64,000 bases of DNA from JBEKIK01 sp963845975 (GCA_963845975.1 CAWJUD010000001.1:2046001-2110000), one strand, 5' to 3'. Shown: positions 44,960 to 54,556, numbered from the stretch's first letter. The notes: generated from the letters alone by a model not told the origin. Made by a program: numbers and translations.

Positions 44960-46402
44960 TTACCGCCGGAATGTTTTTGCCCGCACAAGCATAAACAGTA
45001 TAAAAGCACCTGCAAAAAGAGATAGTGTAGAAGGTTCTGGAACCGGATTAATTGCGCCGCCCTGCGGTCCGCCGGGAAGCGCTTGGATGGTGACCGTGGC
45101 GCCGCTGCCGATGGTTAATGTGCCCTGCGAGATGGCCGCGGCGGTCAGACTGGCTGTACTGTCAACCAGTGTTGTTCCGTTACCGCTGATAATGCCCACG
45201 GTGTGCGCGCCATTTACAATTTCGAATGTCGCCAATGCAGCGGTATTTATATTGAGATTGCTTTTGTTCACATTTACTGTCTTCAAGGAAGCGTTGCCCG
45301 ATTGGACATCGATGAGCGACGTGCCGCCAGCGCCGATCCCGCCGGAAAATATCAGCGTACCGGCCGTGACAACTGTATTTCCGCTATAGGTATTGTTGGT
45401 ACCGGATAATAGCAGAGATCCCGCACCGCTTTTAGTTATTCCAGATGTACCACTAATGTTTCCAGAAATGGATAAGGTGGAGGAACCGCAGTCTATATCG
45501 GTATTTCCGGCGAGATTCAGAGGTGCAGAAATTAAATTACTGCCATTTACCACACCAATTCGGGGATTACCTACAGAAGTTCGCATTTGAATTGTCGCAG
45601 AACCTGCTAATGTAAAATTGTAGAACCAGCCATCTAAATCTATGGTGCCTAGTGTGATCGGAGAATCCACAGTCACGGTACTATCGGAACTAGTCGTGGG
45701 CCAAAACAGTGCTGCGGCATCATTACCATTAGGTATACTGCTATTGTTCCAATTAGAATTTAGGTTATAACTTCCTCCACCGGATCCACTCCACATACCA
45801 TAGGAAGCTGACACCGGCAAGACAACGCCGGTTAGGACCAGCCCACCTGCCGTGGAATTATTCATTAGACCAAAAGAATAACTTGAGGAACTTGCATAAT
45901 AGTTATACATGCGGAATGTAACAGAAGAGGTGCATTCCAAAATCGGAGTACCAAATATGTTTTTATTCCAAAGCCCTGTATTGTTGCTTCCGGAAAACCA
46001 ATTTTGTGAGTAACTATTGAGACTTGTACGCCACGCATATTTTGTTGGCCCATAGGTTGTGCATACATAACCATACATTAAATGCCCAACAATATATTTA
46101 TAATTTGTATCTGGTTGGATGGTAAATTCATAATAGTCATTTTGTGAAGTATCCAAGATAGAACTAGTGGACCAACCAGTTGAACACATTGAATTACTAT
46201 AAGTTGCAGCAGTGATTCCAGCTCCCCGAGTGAGATTTCCCGCCGTGAGATTGGAATCGACGCTTTGATAAGGCGTTGTCAGTTGGTTGCCGGGTTGACC
46301 GGTAAAGTCAAATAGAACAAGTTCGGCCCCGTGAAGGGAAGTCATTCCATGAATGAGTATGCATATAACTATCGGGATTACTCGAGTTGTGGAAAGCATC
46401 AT
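44960..46402 (-). CDS. PEP-CTERM surface protein with beta-strand repeats
   Basis: Secreted protein of 480 aa with a signal peptide (VIPIVICILIHGMTSLHG). The C terminus carries a PEP-CTERM sorting signal: VPEPST, a hydrophobic helix (LSLFAGAFILFMLV) and a basic tail (RAKTFRR). Such signals are cut by an exosortase. Before it lies an autotransporter-associated beta-strand repeat (ITKSGAGSLLLSGTNNTYSG). The rest is Ser/Thr/Asn/Gly-rich and probably a beta-sandwich carrying an exported adhesin- or polysaccharide-associated function. No exosortase gene is in the window. Codon use is AT-richer than average. Confidence 0.85.
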   Translation of the reverse strand: MMLSTTRVIPIVICILIHGMTSLHGAELVLFDFTGQPGNQLTTPYQSVDSNLTAGNLTRGAGITAATYSNSMCSTGWSTSSILDTSQNDYYEFTIQPDTNYKYIVGHLMYGYVCTTYGPTKYAWRTSLNSYSQNWFSGSNNTGLWNKNIFGTPILECTSSVTFRMYNYYASSSSYSFGLMNNSTAGGLVLTGVVLPVSASYGMWSGSGGGSYNLNSNWNNSSIPNGNDAAALFWPTTSSDSTVTVDSPITLGTIDLDGWFYNFTLAGSATIQMRTSVGNPRIGVVNGSNLISAPLNLAGNTDIDCGSSTLSISGNISGTSGITKSGAGSLLLSGTNNTYSGNTVVTAGTLIFSGGIGAGGTSLIDVQSGNASLKTVNVNKSNLNINTAALATFEIVNGAHTVGIISGNGTTLVDSTASLTAAAISQGTLTIGSGATVTIQALPGGPQGGAINPVPEPSTLSLFAGAFILFMLVRAKTFRR

Positions 46403-46811
46403 TTAATCTCCTACTAGAAAGATGACAAAAGCAAAGAACTTGACGTATGTAAAACTACGTTAAACCAAACCGGATACCAAAGGCGATAGTTTCATTTCCG
46501 CGGCACAATAATTGAGGAAGATTCCAAACGAGAATGGATTTCAAAAGGTGTGGTTTGAATGATATGACTATCCTCCCCTACGCAAAAGTGCTGTATGGAA
46601 CTCCGCGAGTCATTAATCTTGTTCCTATGAGGAACGTGGGAACAAGTAAAGTGTCATACGATAGAATTTGTCTATTATGGTGAACATGCCAGAGGGAGTC
46701 AATATACCTCATAAATCGAGTTAGTTTAAGAAAGCTATGCTAGAAATGCATGTCAACTAGCCTGACATCTTATTTTTGGGTACCATGAAGGAAACGAGGA
46801 GAAGATCGAGT
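46403..46811. other. AT-rich spacer before DUF2442 gene
   Basis: About 400 bases between divergent genes, AT-rich with only one short palindrome (GTTCCTATGAGGAAC at about 46619). No coding region or RNA motif was recognised. Confidence 0.35.
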
Positions 46812-47096
46812 ATGCGGAAGATCACCAAGGTCAAGGTCCTGCAAGACTATCGCCTGGAATTGACTTTTGACGACGAAGTTTTCGGGATCGTAGACCTCTC
46901 GGATTTGGTCGGAAAGGGCGTATTCGCCTTGTGGCGCGATTGCCATGCCTTTCAGCAGGTTCGAATTGGCTCATCCGGCGAACTCGTCTGGAGCGACCAG
47001 GTTGATTTGTGTCCGGACTCTCTGTACCTTAAAGCTACGGGCAAGCAACCGGAAGAACTTTTCCCCGCATTGCGCAGCGAGCCCGCCCATGCCTGA
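46812..47096 (+). CDS. DUF2442 protein
   Basis: Protein of 94 aa from ATG 46812, chosen because GAGGAG lies about ten bases upstream and the family starts MRKITKVKVL. The domain reads LELTFDDEVFGIVDLSDLVG, GKGVFALWRDCHAFQQVRIG and GELVWSDQVDLCPDSLYLKA. DUF2442 proteins are small and usually paired with a DUF4160 gene, in an arrangement that resembles toxin-antitoxin modules though no activity has been assigned here. Its end overlaps the DUF4160 start by eight bases. Confidence 0.85.
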   Translation: MRKITKVKVLQDYRLELTFDDEVFGIVDLSDLVGKGVFALWRDCHAFQQVRIGSSGELVWSDQVDLCPDSLYLKATGKQPEELFPALRSEPAHA

Positions 47097-47348
47097 GATC
47101 AGCCGCTTCTTTGGCATCGTCATCAAGATGTTCTTTGACGATCACAATCCTCCGCATTCCATGCGGGATTCGGTGGCGATCTTTCCCTGATCGACATCCG
47201 AACCCTATCGGTCTTCTCCGGTCGTTTACCACCCCGTGTGATGGGCCTTGTGATCGAATGGGCTACGTTATATCAGCAAGAATTGCTTGCTGACTGGGAA
47301 AGAGTGCGCGAGCATTTGGAACTCCAGAAGATCGTACCTCTGGAATAA
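47089..47348 (+). CDS. DUF4160 protein, frameshifted
   Basis: Start MPEISRFFGIVIKMFFDDHN is the DUF4160 N terminus. The printed frame ends at about 47190 after VAIFP. The remaining family sequence (FHAGFGGDLSLIDIRTLSVF ... RLPPRVMGLVIEWATLYQQ) lies in another frame to the stop at 47348. One missing T at 47157-47158 (CATTCC for CATTTCC) joins them into 86 aa, the normal length. It pairs with DUF2442 upstream by overlap. Function unknown; a growth-control pair is only a suggestion. Confidence 0.82.
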
Positions 47349-47363
47349 AAAGAGCCGCTATTT

Positions 47364-49181
47364 CTATTCCTTAATCATTTCCCTCACCGTCATGCCTGTG
47401 GGGATCATGGGCAGGACGTGTTCTTGATAGGGGACTTGAACTTGGAGGATATAGGGGCCGGTGGCGCTGAGCATCGCCTTGAGGGCGGGCACGAGATCGT
47501 CCTTGGCCGAGATCGAGCGGCCGTCCCAGCCGAAGCCGCGGGCTACGGCGATGAAATCGGGATAGTAGCGCTCCTGGGGCGTAATGCCGTTGCCCAGCCC
47601 CCGGGCCTCGGGATGGTCGATGGGGCCGAGATACGTGTGGGCGCGGTTGGCGGCGTGGAAACGGTCTTCCCACTGCACGACCATGCCCAGGTGCATGTTG
47701 TTTAAGAGCAGCACCTTGACCGGCAGTTTTTCGCAGAAGCAGGTGGCCATTTCCTGAATGTTCATCAGCAGGCTGCCGTCGCCGTCGATGTCGATCACGA
47801 GTTTGTCGGGATGGGCTGCCTTTACGCCCATGGCGGCGGGCAGGCCGAAACCCATGGTCCCCAGCCCGGAACTGCACATCCAGTGCCGGGGCTTGGTGAA
47901 CTTGTAATACTGGGCCGACCACATTTGATGCTGGCCCACGCCCACGGCGATATATGCGTCCAGATCCTTGGTGAGCTTGTACAATTCGTGGATGGCGTGT
48001 TGCGGCAGGATGCCGGGGTAGTCGATGTTGTAGCGGAAGGGCTCGTCGCGCTTCCAGGCGGCGATTTTGCGGTGCCACTCGCTGAGATCGGCCGGGGCTT
48101 GGACGATCTTGTTCAATTCGCTCAAGGCATATTTTACGTCGCTGCAAACGGGCAGATCGACTCTTTTGATTTTGTTGATTTCCGAGGCGTCGATGTCGAC
48201 GTGGACGATCTTCGCCCGGTGGGCGAACTCCGAGACCTTGCCGGTCACCCGATCGTCGAAGCGCACGCCCAAGGCCAGGAGCAAGTCGGCGTTATCCACG
48301 GCGTAATTGGCGTAAATGCTGCCGTGCATGCCCAGCATGTCCAGGGCCAGGGGGTGATCGCCGGGGAATCCGCCCAGGCCCATGATCGTGGTGGTCACGG
48401 GAATGCCGGTCTTGCGGACCAGTTCGAGGAGTTCTTCGCCGGCATCGGCCGAGATTATGCCGCCGCCGGCATAAATAACCGGGCGCTTGGAATCGCGGAT
48501 CCATGCGGCGATTTTTTCGATTTCCTCGGGCTTGGCCCGCTCGCATCCCACGCGATAGCCCGGCAACTGCATGGGATCGTCGTAGTTGGGCGTGGTCTGC
48601 TGGAGTTGGATGTTTTTGGGCAGATCGACGAGCACCGGTCCGGGCCGGCCGGTCGTGGCCACGTAAAAAGCCTCGCGAACCACGCGGGCGATGTCGTTGA
48701 CGTTGGTCACCAGGTAATGATGTTTTGTGACGCTGCGGCAGACTTCGACGATGGGCGTTTCCTGAAAGGCATCGGTGCCGATTACCGGAGAGCCGACTTG
48801 CCCGGTGATGGCCAGCAAGGGGATGCTGTCGAGCTTGGCGTCGGCCAGGATGGTGACCAGGTTGGTAGCGCCCGGTCCGCTGGTGGCCATGCAAACGCCG
48901 ATCCGTCCGGTGCTGCGGGCGTAACCTTGGGCGGCAAAACCGCCGCCTTGTTCATGCCTGGGCAAGATCACGCGAACCTGATCGCGAAACCGGGTCAAGG
49001 CCTGGTGCAAGGGAATGCTTGCCCCGCCGGGATAGGCAAAAATCGTATCCACGCCATGATTTACCAAGGTCTGCACAACGATATCGGCCCCGCTGGTGAT
49101 TTGGGGTTTGTCTGTTGGATTAGTAGGAGACTGGCCGGCGCCGGCGGACTTGATTTTAGATACTGATGACACTGATTTCAC
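47364..49181 (-). CDS. ilvB: Acetolactate synthase large subunit
   Basis: Thiamine-diphosphate enzyme of 605 aa that joins two pyruvates, or pyruvate with 2-oxobutyrate, in branched-chain amino-acid synthesis. Visible are the catalytic glutamate in ILPRHEQGGGFAAQGYAR, the FAD/ThDP dimer interface CMATSGPGATNLVTILADAK, the ThDP-Mg motif DIDGDGSLLMNIQEMAT and NNMHLGMVVQWEDRF. The form is the anabolic one with a full C-terminal domain. The GTG start lies in a GATGACACTGATTTC-type repeat, so the first 25 residues may not be native. The regulatory subunit gene ilvN is not adjacent. Confidence 0.94.
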   Translation of the reverse strand: MKSVSSVSKIKSAGAGQSPTNPTDKPQITSGADIVVQTLVNHGVDTIFAYPGGASIPLHQALTRFRDQVRVILPRHEQGGGFAAQGYARSTGRIGVCMATSGPGATNLVTILADAKLDSIPLLAITGQVGSPVIGTDAFQETPIVEVCRSVTKHHYLVTNVNDIARVVREAFYVATTGRPGPVLVDLPKNIQLQQTTPNYDDPMQLPGYRVGCERAKPEEIEKIAAWIRDSKRPVIYAGGGIISADAGEELLELVRKTGIPVTTTIMGLGGFPGDHPLALDMLGMHGSIYANYAVDNADLLLALGVRFDDRVTGKVSEFAHRAKIVHVDIDASEINKIKRVDLPVCSDVKYALSELNKIVQAPADLSEWHRKIAAWKRDEPFRYNIDYPGILPQHAIHELYKLTKDLDAYIAVGVGQHQMWSAQYYKFTKPRHWMCSSGLGTMGFGLPAAMGVKAAHPDKLVIDIDGDGSLLMNIQEMATCFCEKLPVKVLLLNNMHLGMVVQWEDRFHAANRAHTYLGPIDHPEARGLGNGITPQERYYPDFIAVARGFGWDGRSISAKDDLVPALKAMLSATGPYILQVQVPYQEHVLPMIPTGMTVREMIKE

Positions 49182-49684
49182 CTATCTGCAGGAAATACAT
49201 GCCTGGAAAATGGCAATACAACCACTTTTGTCCCAAGATTTTAGGATATGCACCTATGCGGGTCTTTTCAAGACACTAAAACCGTCATGTAAGTTCGATT
49301 TATATCCAATTATATCACCATGAAAGATTTTCGACTTTAGGACTTGGGAAAACACCGGCTTTTTAAGGATAAAGTTCCCTTTCCCTCTGGTATTTAAACT
49401 CTCCTCTCCCTCTGGGAGAGGGCCAAGGTAAGGGCAATTTGTTCAAATAAATCCTATGTTTTGTAGCTTTTGCCACCGCCGCTCTTGCCCCTTGCCCCCT
49501 CTCCCAAAGGTAGAGATGAGATCTTTCTAAGACAAGTTCCGGACGACCATCCCCTGTCCGTTATCCCCTAATTGTCATATATTTAACTTATTGCGGCTAA
49601 TGGCATGGATATTTATACTGAGTAGTTCTCGGGTATTGGCCCGGGCTGATTAAGATATATGGCGTATTGAGGAGAATGACTTTC
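49182..49684. other. Intergenic stretch upstream of PVC small basic protein
   Basis: About 500 bases without a gene. It contains the palindrome CCTCTCCC-TCT-GGGAGAGG at 49403-49421 (also at 34590) and pieces of the same CTCTCCCAAAG repeat near 49500. A GAGGAG ribosome site at 49668-49673 sets the next start. Confidence 0.5.
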
Positions 49685-49981
49685 ATGACCATGGATAAAA
49701 GTCTTAAGGTACGGCTGGGGTTGGTTCGCGCCCGCAGCGTGCTTACCCGAGCCGAGCGAATCCAGCGGCTTAAAACAGCCGATCGATGGCAGGAGGGCGA
49801 CGATCCGTTTGGCCTGCCAAAAGTACGCGTATTTAAGCTCACCATGAAGAAAAAGAAAAAGAAGAAGGAGGAAGAGGAAGGCGCTGAAGGCGCGGAAGCC
49901 GCAGCCGCAGCTCCAGCCGCTGCCCCTGCCGAACCGGCCAAGCCGACCAAGCCGGCAAAAAAAGAATCATCCAAGAAGTAA
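49685..49981 (+). CDS. PVC-superphylum small basic protein
   Basis: Protein of 98 aa starting MTMDKSLKVRLGLVRARSVL, matching the small basic protein family (TIGR04137 type) conserved in Chlamydiae, Verrucomicrobia and Planctomycetes and suspected to act at the ribosome. The core TRAERIQRLKTADRWQEGDD, FGLPKVRVFK is intact. Unusually, the conserved part is followed by a run of about seven lysines, four or five glutamates, and an Ala/Pro/Lys-rich disordered tail. ATG 49685 is chosen because GAGGAG lies about 11 bases upstream; later ATG 49691 is also possible. Confidence 0.85.
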   Translation: MTMDKSLKVRLGLVRARSVLTRAERIQRLKTADRWQEGDDPFGLPKVRVFKLTMKKKKKKKEEEEGAEGAEAAAAAPAAAPAEPAKPTKPAKKESSKK

Positions 49982-50115
49982 TCCAAGGAGGCAACCGGGC
50001 GGATGGAATAGTTGTTTTCCTCCGGGTGTATTCGCCCGGGGCTAAATACCTGGTCTTTTTTTCAACGGTCAGCCACCACCTATCCTCTAATCTATAATCC
50101 CTATCCCCTAGGTTT

Positions 50116-51612
50116 ATGATTTGCGTCAGCATAGGCCGCGGCCGTCATCGCCACGTGATTGCGGAACACCGACACCTAGTCGAGCAAGGGGCTCAACTGG
50201 TGGAGTTGCGTTTGGATTACATCAACGGCGAAGTGAACGTGAAGCGCCTGGTGGCCGATCGGCCCTCTCCGGTGCTTATCACCTGCCGCCGTCCGGCCGA
50301 CGGGGGCAAGTACCCCGGCTCCGAGGAACAACGCCAATTGCTGTTGCGCACGGCCATCACCGAAGGCGTGGAATACGTCGATCTGGATTATGACATCGCC
50401 GGCACGATCCCGCGTTTCGGGCGGACCAAGCGCATCGTAAGCATGCACGACTTTCGCAAAACTCCGGAAAATTTGGAGGAAATCCATCGCCGTTTGTGCG
50501 GGTTGGATCCGGACATCGTAAAAATCGCCGTCATGGCCAACCATCCGCACGACAACTTGCGTGTGCTGCAGATGATTCGGCAAAGCAAAGTGCCCACCAT
50601 CGGCATTTGCATGGGCGATATCGGCGTGCCGTCGCGGATCCTGGCGGGAAAATTCAGCGCTCCGATCACGTTTGCCACGTTTCATCACGAGCGGGCGATG
50701 GCCCCGGGCCAGCTTACATTCCAGCAGATGACGGAAGTATACAACTACGACAAGATCGACGCCGAAACCGAGGTTTACGGCGTGGTAGCCGATCCCATCG
50801 GGCACAGTCTGAGCCCCTTGATTCACAACGCGGCGTTTCAACATTACGGGATGAACAAGGTTTATATTCCCTTCCGCGTGCCGCGCGAGGACATATCGCG
50901 GTTCATCGATGAAGCCCCCCAATTAGGCATCCGCGGCCTGAGCATCACGATTCCGCACAAGGAAGCGGTGATAAAGAAACTCAGCGACGTCGACGCCGCG
51001 GTGCGCGGCATCGGGGCCACAAATACGGTGATCTTCGACAGCCAAAAACGGCTCGGCTACAACACCGACTATAGTGCGGCCATGAGCAGCCTGGAGGAAG
51101 TCCTGCGTAAAGACCATCCCGGGGAAAAAATGGAAAATCTGCTCGCCGGCAAGACCGCATTGGTGCTCGGCGCCGGCGGCGCGGGCAAGGCGGTTATCTA
51201 TGGCCTCAGCCGCCGCGGCGTGCAGGTGGTCGTCAGCGACGGCGTGCTGCGCCAAGCCGTGACCCTGGCGAAAAACTTCAATTGCCGTTCCGTCGACTGG
51301 GCCGCACGGCATACGGTTGCAGCCGATTTGCTCTTTAACTGTACGCCCGTGGGCATGCATCCGAACGTGGACGAAACACCCTACGAGAAGCACCATCTCC
51401 GCCCCTCGATGATCGTTTTCGACGCGGTTTACAATCCCGAAAACACGTTTCTGGTAAAAGAGGCCCGCGGCCGCAACTGCACCGTAATTACCGGCATCGA
51501 TATGTTCGTGCGCCAGGCCTGCCTGCAGTTCAAACTTTTCACCGGCCGGGATGGCCCCGCCGAAGTGATGCGGGAAACCATTCGCCGGGCGATTGGAGCG
51601 GCAAAATATTGA
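50116..51612 (+). CDS. aroDE: Bifunctional 3-dehydroquinate dehydratase / shikimate dehydrogenase
   Basis: Fusion of 498 aa catalysing two consecutive shikimate-pathway steps. Residues 1 to about 215 are type I dehydroquinase: LVELRLDYI, then RRPADGGKYPGSEEQR, the conserved lysine in DIVKIAVMANHPHD that forms the Schiff base, and the His of MHDFRKTPENL. From about 220 AroE follows: GVVADPIGHSLSPLIHNAAF, GLSITIPHKEAVIKKL (catalytic Lys), VLGAGGAGKAVIYGLSRRG (NADP site) and NTDYSAA. This domain order is common in planctomycetes and plants. It overlaps aroK by four bases, so the three activities are coupled in one operon. Confidence 0.96.
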   Translation: MICVSIGRGRHRHVIAEHRHLVEQGAQLVELRLDYINGEVNVKRLVADRPSPVLITCRRPADGGKYPGSEEQRQLLLRTAITEGVEYVDLDYDIAGTIPRFGRTKRIVSMHDFRKTPENLEEIHRRLCGLDPDIVKIAVMANHPHDNLRVLQMIRQSKVPTIGICMGDIGVPSRILAGKFSAPITFATFHHERAMAPGQLTFQQMTEVYNYDKIDAETEVYGVVADPIGHSLSPLIHNAAFQHYGMNKVYIPFRVPREDISRFIDEAPQLGIRGLSITIPHKEAVIKKLSDVDAAVRGIGATNTVIFDSQKRLGYNTDYSAAMSSLEEVLRKDHPGEKMENLLAGKTALVLGAGGAGKAVIYGLSRRGVQVVVSDGVLRQAVTLAKNFNCRSVDWAARHTVAADLLFNCTPVGMHPNVDETPYEKHHLRPSMIVFDAVYNPENTFLVKEARGRNCTVITGIDMFVRQACLQFKLFTGRDGPAEVMRETIRRAIGAAKY

Positions 51613-52133
51613 TCCTTACGCTTATCGGATACCGAGCGACCGGCAAGACTACGCTGGCCGAACTTTTGGCCCGGCGATTGGGTTGGCAGTGGATCGACGC
51701 CGACGTGGAGATCGAGCGGCTCTCGGGCAAGACTATCGCCCGAATCTTTGCCGAGGACGGCGAACCCGAGTTTCGCGATTTGGAAGCCCGAGTGATCGCC
51801 GATCTATGCCGCCACGACCGGTTGGTGCTGGCAGCGGGGGGCGGGGCCCCGATGCGCGAGGAAAATCGGCGAATAATGCGGCAAAGCGGCAAAGTGGTGT
51901 GGCTTAAGGCCCGGCCGGAAACTATTCTCAAGCGCATGTCGGGCGACGCCACCTCTACGGAGCGGCGCCCCAGTCTTACCGGCCACGGCCCTTTGGATGA
52001 GATAGTTCAACTGCTTGCCCGGCGGGAGCCGATGTATCGCGAGACGGCCGATTTGAGCGTGGACACCGAAGATCGCACACCCGAGGAATTGACCACGGAA
52101 ATCCTGGACCGCCTTGGTTTGCTAAAATCGTAA
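51609..52133 (+). CDS. aroK: Shikimate kinase
   Basis: Enzyme of 174 aa that phosphorylates shikimate with ATP, the step after AroE. The P-loop is LIGYRATGKTTLAELLA. The shikimate site shows D-x-D in DADVEIERLSGKTIARIF; RDLEARVIADL and LAAGGGAPMREENR follow, the latter matching the conserved GGG substrate loop. The TTG start at 51609 overlaps the aroDE stop codon (TTGA). Downstream, palindromic repeats at 52227-52297 mark the operon's probable end. Confidence 0.95.
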   Translation: MILTLIGYRATGKTTLAELLARRLGWQWIDADVEIERLSGKTIARIFAEDGEPEFRDLEARVIADLCRHDRLVLAAGGGAPMREENRRIMRQSGKVVWLKARPETILKRMSGDATSTERRPSLTGHGPLDEIVQLLARREPMYRETADLSVDTEDRTPEELTTEILDRLGLLKS

Positions 52134-52226
52134 ACTGTTGATACTCACTTAGAAAATGAAACACGCGTTTAACCCGGTCGCTTGAGACCGGTGCAATAGG
52201 CCGGAGTCTGTGAAATAAATATTTAG

Positions 52227-52297
52227 CCCCCCGTGAATACACGGGGGGTTAAAAGTTGAAAATACTCCGCCAGGCCCCCGGTGTATGCACCGGGGGC
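52227..52297. repeat. Two GC-rich hairpins after aroK
   Basis: CCCCCCGTG (52227-52235) with CACGGGGGG (52240-52248), and GCCCCCGGTG (52274-52283) with CACCGGGGGC (52288-52297). Both are flanked by TTTAGC/GCTAAA and resemble the GCCCCGG family near 125 and 30076. They may terminate the shikimate operon. Confidence 0.7.
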
Positions 52298-52339
52298 TAA
52301 ATATACCTAATACAAATTCTTGCGGATGGAGTTTCGCCC

Positions 52340-53623
52340 GTGAATTGGTTCATCGCCATCCCCATGGAAGCCCGCTTGATCTTGCTGTTTGCGGCCGGGA
52401 CGGTGTTCGGAGCGTTGGCCAACTTGGCCGTTTACGGCTTGGCGTGGAAACCGCGCCCGATCAGTCCCTGGATGCGGCCCCATTCATCCGCACCTGCCCG
52501 GCGTTGCTCGGATCGTTTGCCGATTTTCGGCTGGTTGGGATTGCGGCGCGAGGCGTCTTTGCATGGATCGGGATTTTGGATCCGCCCGCTGCTGGTGGAA
52601 TTGCTTTGCGGGTTGGGACTGGCCGGACTTTATTACTGGGAAATCGGCCAGTTGGCTCTTTTTCCCGCCGACATGCCCCGTCCTCCAAATCCCGCCTTGC
52701 CGCTGAATTTGCCTTTCATATTGCATGAACAATATGTAGCACACGCGGTTCTTATCTGGTTGATGCTTGTGGCATCGCTTATCGACGTAGATGAAAAGAC
52801 TATTCCCGACGCCCTCAGCCGGCCGGGCACGCTGGCGGGATTGTTTATAGCCGCGATTTGGCCGTGGTCATTGCCGCCCCATGTGCAGCCGTTTCTTATG
52901 GGTAGATGGAGTTTTGGCTTTCTGTGCATTACCTCTCCCAACTCATCTCCGGCCTGGCTTGACGGTGCGCCCAATTACCGGTCGCTGGCAATTGCTTTGG
53001 CGTGCTGGGTGCTGTGGTGCCTGGCTATCTTGCCGCGAACCTGGTATGTGCGCCACGGTTGGCGAAGGGCCCTGGGCCTGTGTTGGACTCGAGTTGTGCG
53101 CCAGGCCGACACCTATCGAATATTGTGCATAAGCGTGGCTGGAGCGCTGTTGACCGCGGTCGTCTGGAATCGTGGCGGCGACAACTGGACTGCGCTTCTA
53201 AGCTCGTTGGTAGGCATGTCCGTTGGCGGAGGGATTATCTGGATCGTCCGCGTAATCGGACGGGCCGTGTTGAATCAAGAGGCCATGGGCTTCGGCGACG
53301 TGACGCTGATGAGCATGATCGGGGCGTTTCTGGGCTGGCAAACCTGTTTGATCGTATTTTTCCTGGCCCCTTTTGCAGCGCTGGTGGTGGGGTTGTTGCG
53401 ATATCTTTTCCTCCGCGACAGGGAAATCCCTTACGGTCCGTTCCTCTGCCTGGCGGCGTTGGCGGTTATTTTATACTGGGCCCCGGTCTGGGACTGGGCC
53501 CAGGGCATCTTCGCCCTGGGCTGGTTCGTGGCCTTGGCGATGCTGGCCTGCCTGGCGATTATGGCCCCGCTTTTGTTTTTGCTGCGGGCAATTTTCAACG
53601 CTATTCATTTCCGGCGGAAATAA
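52340..53623 (+). CDS. Prepilin peptidase (A24 family)
   Basis: Polytopic inner-membrane aspartic protease of 427 aa that cuts (and in many members methylates) type IV pilin or pseudopilin leaders. The two catalytic aspartates are in ASLIDVDEKTIPDAL (D149/D151) and MGFGDVTLM (about D320). The N-terminal domain keeps only one Cys near RRCSDRLPIFGWL where zinc-binding forms have four, so the methyltransferase part is probably degenerate. A large insertion (about 165-260) separates the two halves. It may process the DUF1559-like or other pilin-type proteins; no pilus operon is adjacent. Confidence 0.9.
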   Translation: MNWFIAIPMEARLILLFAAGTVFGALANLAVYGLAWKPRPISPWMRPHSSAPARRCSDRLPIFGWLGLRREASLHGSGFWIRPLLVELLCGLGLAGLYYWEIGQLALFPADMPRPPNPALPLNLPFILHEQYVAHAVLIWLMLVASLIDVDEKTIPDALSRPGTLAGLFIAAIWPWSLPPHVQPFLMGRWSFGFLCITSPNSSPAWLDGAPNYRSLAIALACWVLWCLAILPRTWYVRHGWRRALGLCWTRVVRQADTYRILCISVAGALLTAVVWNRGGDNWTALLSSLVGMSVGGGIIWIVRVIGRAVLNQEAMGFGDVTLMSMIGAFLGWQTCLIVFFLAPFAALVVGLLRYLFLRDREIPYGPFLCLAALAVILYWAPVWDWAQGIFALGWFVALAMLACLAIMAPLLFLLRAIFNAIHFRRK

Positions 53624-53764
53624 AACAAATTGGGTGCCATGCCCACGCTTGCCGTGGGCATGAGCATGGCTGCTGGCAAATAGAGCATGACCCGGCAAAT
53701 TTGAACTGTCCCAGGGTTGGGGGGAGATTAACCGCGAGGATACAAAAAGGGGACACCACCTCTT

Positions 53765-54343
53765 TCAGCGATCAGTCTGTTCTTGGGCACGGGCCAACAA
53801 GTCGTCGAAACGCTTTACGTAACGATCGTTGACCTGGGTTAGGCGCTCCCGGACGGATTTGACTTGATCGGGATTTGCCCGGAGTAGTTCCACTACGTCG
53901 CTTTCGTCGCGTGCGCGTCCGGCGGCGAGCTTTAATTCAATCAGACCGTTTAGATCGATGTAGGTCAATAGCCCTGGTTGGGCGCCTAAGCGCGAAGGAT
54001 GTGGAATTGTAGTTGGGGCTGGATTGGACGGCGTTCCGGGCGTTGCGCCTTCCGGTAAAATGTATACGTTAACGCCCGATTCCTTGTGATGGAGCTTTGG
54101 CCAGAGTCCGGGGGAAATGGGAATAACCTCGAAACCGCTCACTGCCGCCACCCGCAGCAGTTCCTCGATTCGCGCGGCGGGCACAACGATGTCCACGTCT
54201 TGAGTGACGCGTCCCAAGTATCCGTGCCGCCAAACCGCCCAGCCGCCCGCCACAACAGCCTCGCAACCTGTGGCCTCCAGGAGGCGATCCAGGGCATGAA
54301 TCACCCGACCATAACGGCCTGGCAAATCCTGCGGATCGAACAT
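53765..54343 (-). CDS. Nucleotidyltransferase-fold protein
   Basis: Protein of 192 aa from ATG 54343. It has a minimal nucleotidyltransferase core: CEAVVAGGWAVWRHGYLGRV then QDVDIVVP with the catalytic D-x-D, as in DUF6036/AbiEii-like proteins. A ruler-like Leu/Arg-rich C terminus ends the chain. Such proteins adenylate or otherwise modify tRNA or proteins, often as the toxin-like half of defence or TA pairs. A short upstream frame (54344-54467, MASIVASDLLAAQLELADAL) could be a tiny antitoxin but its end overlaps this gene and is not well supported. Function uncertain. Confidence 0.72.
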   Translation of the reverse strand: MFDPQDLPGRYGRVIHALDRLLEATGCEAVVAGGWAVWRHGYLGRVTQDVDIVVPAARIEELLRVAAVSGFEVIPISPGLWPKLHHKESGVNVYILPEGATPGTPSNPAPTTIPHPSRLGAQPGLLTYIDLNGLIELKLAAGRARDESDVVELLRANPDQVKSVRERLTQVNDRYVKRFDDLLARAQEQTDR

Positions 54344-54556
54344 GTTGTCCTTTCCGGCGCAATGCGTCGGCCAATTCCAGTTGTGCGGCAAGCAAGTCAG
54401 ACGCAACTATCGATGCCATAAACACGTTCCGCTGTAATTCCACAACGCTCCATGATTTTATCGGCATAGTGACGGTGCGTCAAGAGATGCGTTTGCGACC
54501 GAACTTCCACGCGCTCGCCGACCATGCTCCGCATGGCGCACGCTCGCGGCTAAACT

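Noticed and set aside
54344..54467. Possible tiny antitoxin upstream of the nucleotidyltransferase
   Set aside because: The frame has no natural stop before the next gene and no clear family; noted only as a possibility.
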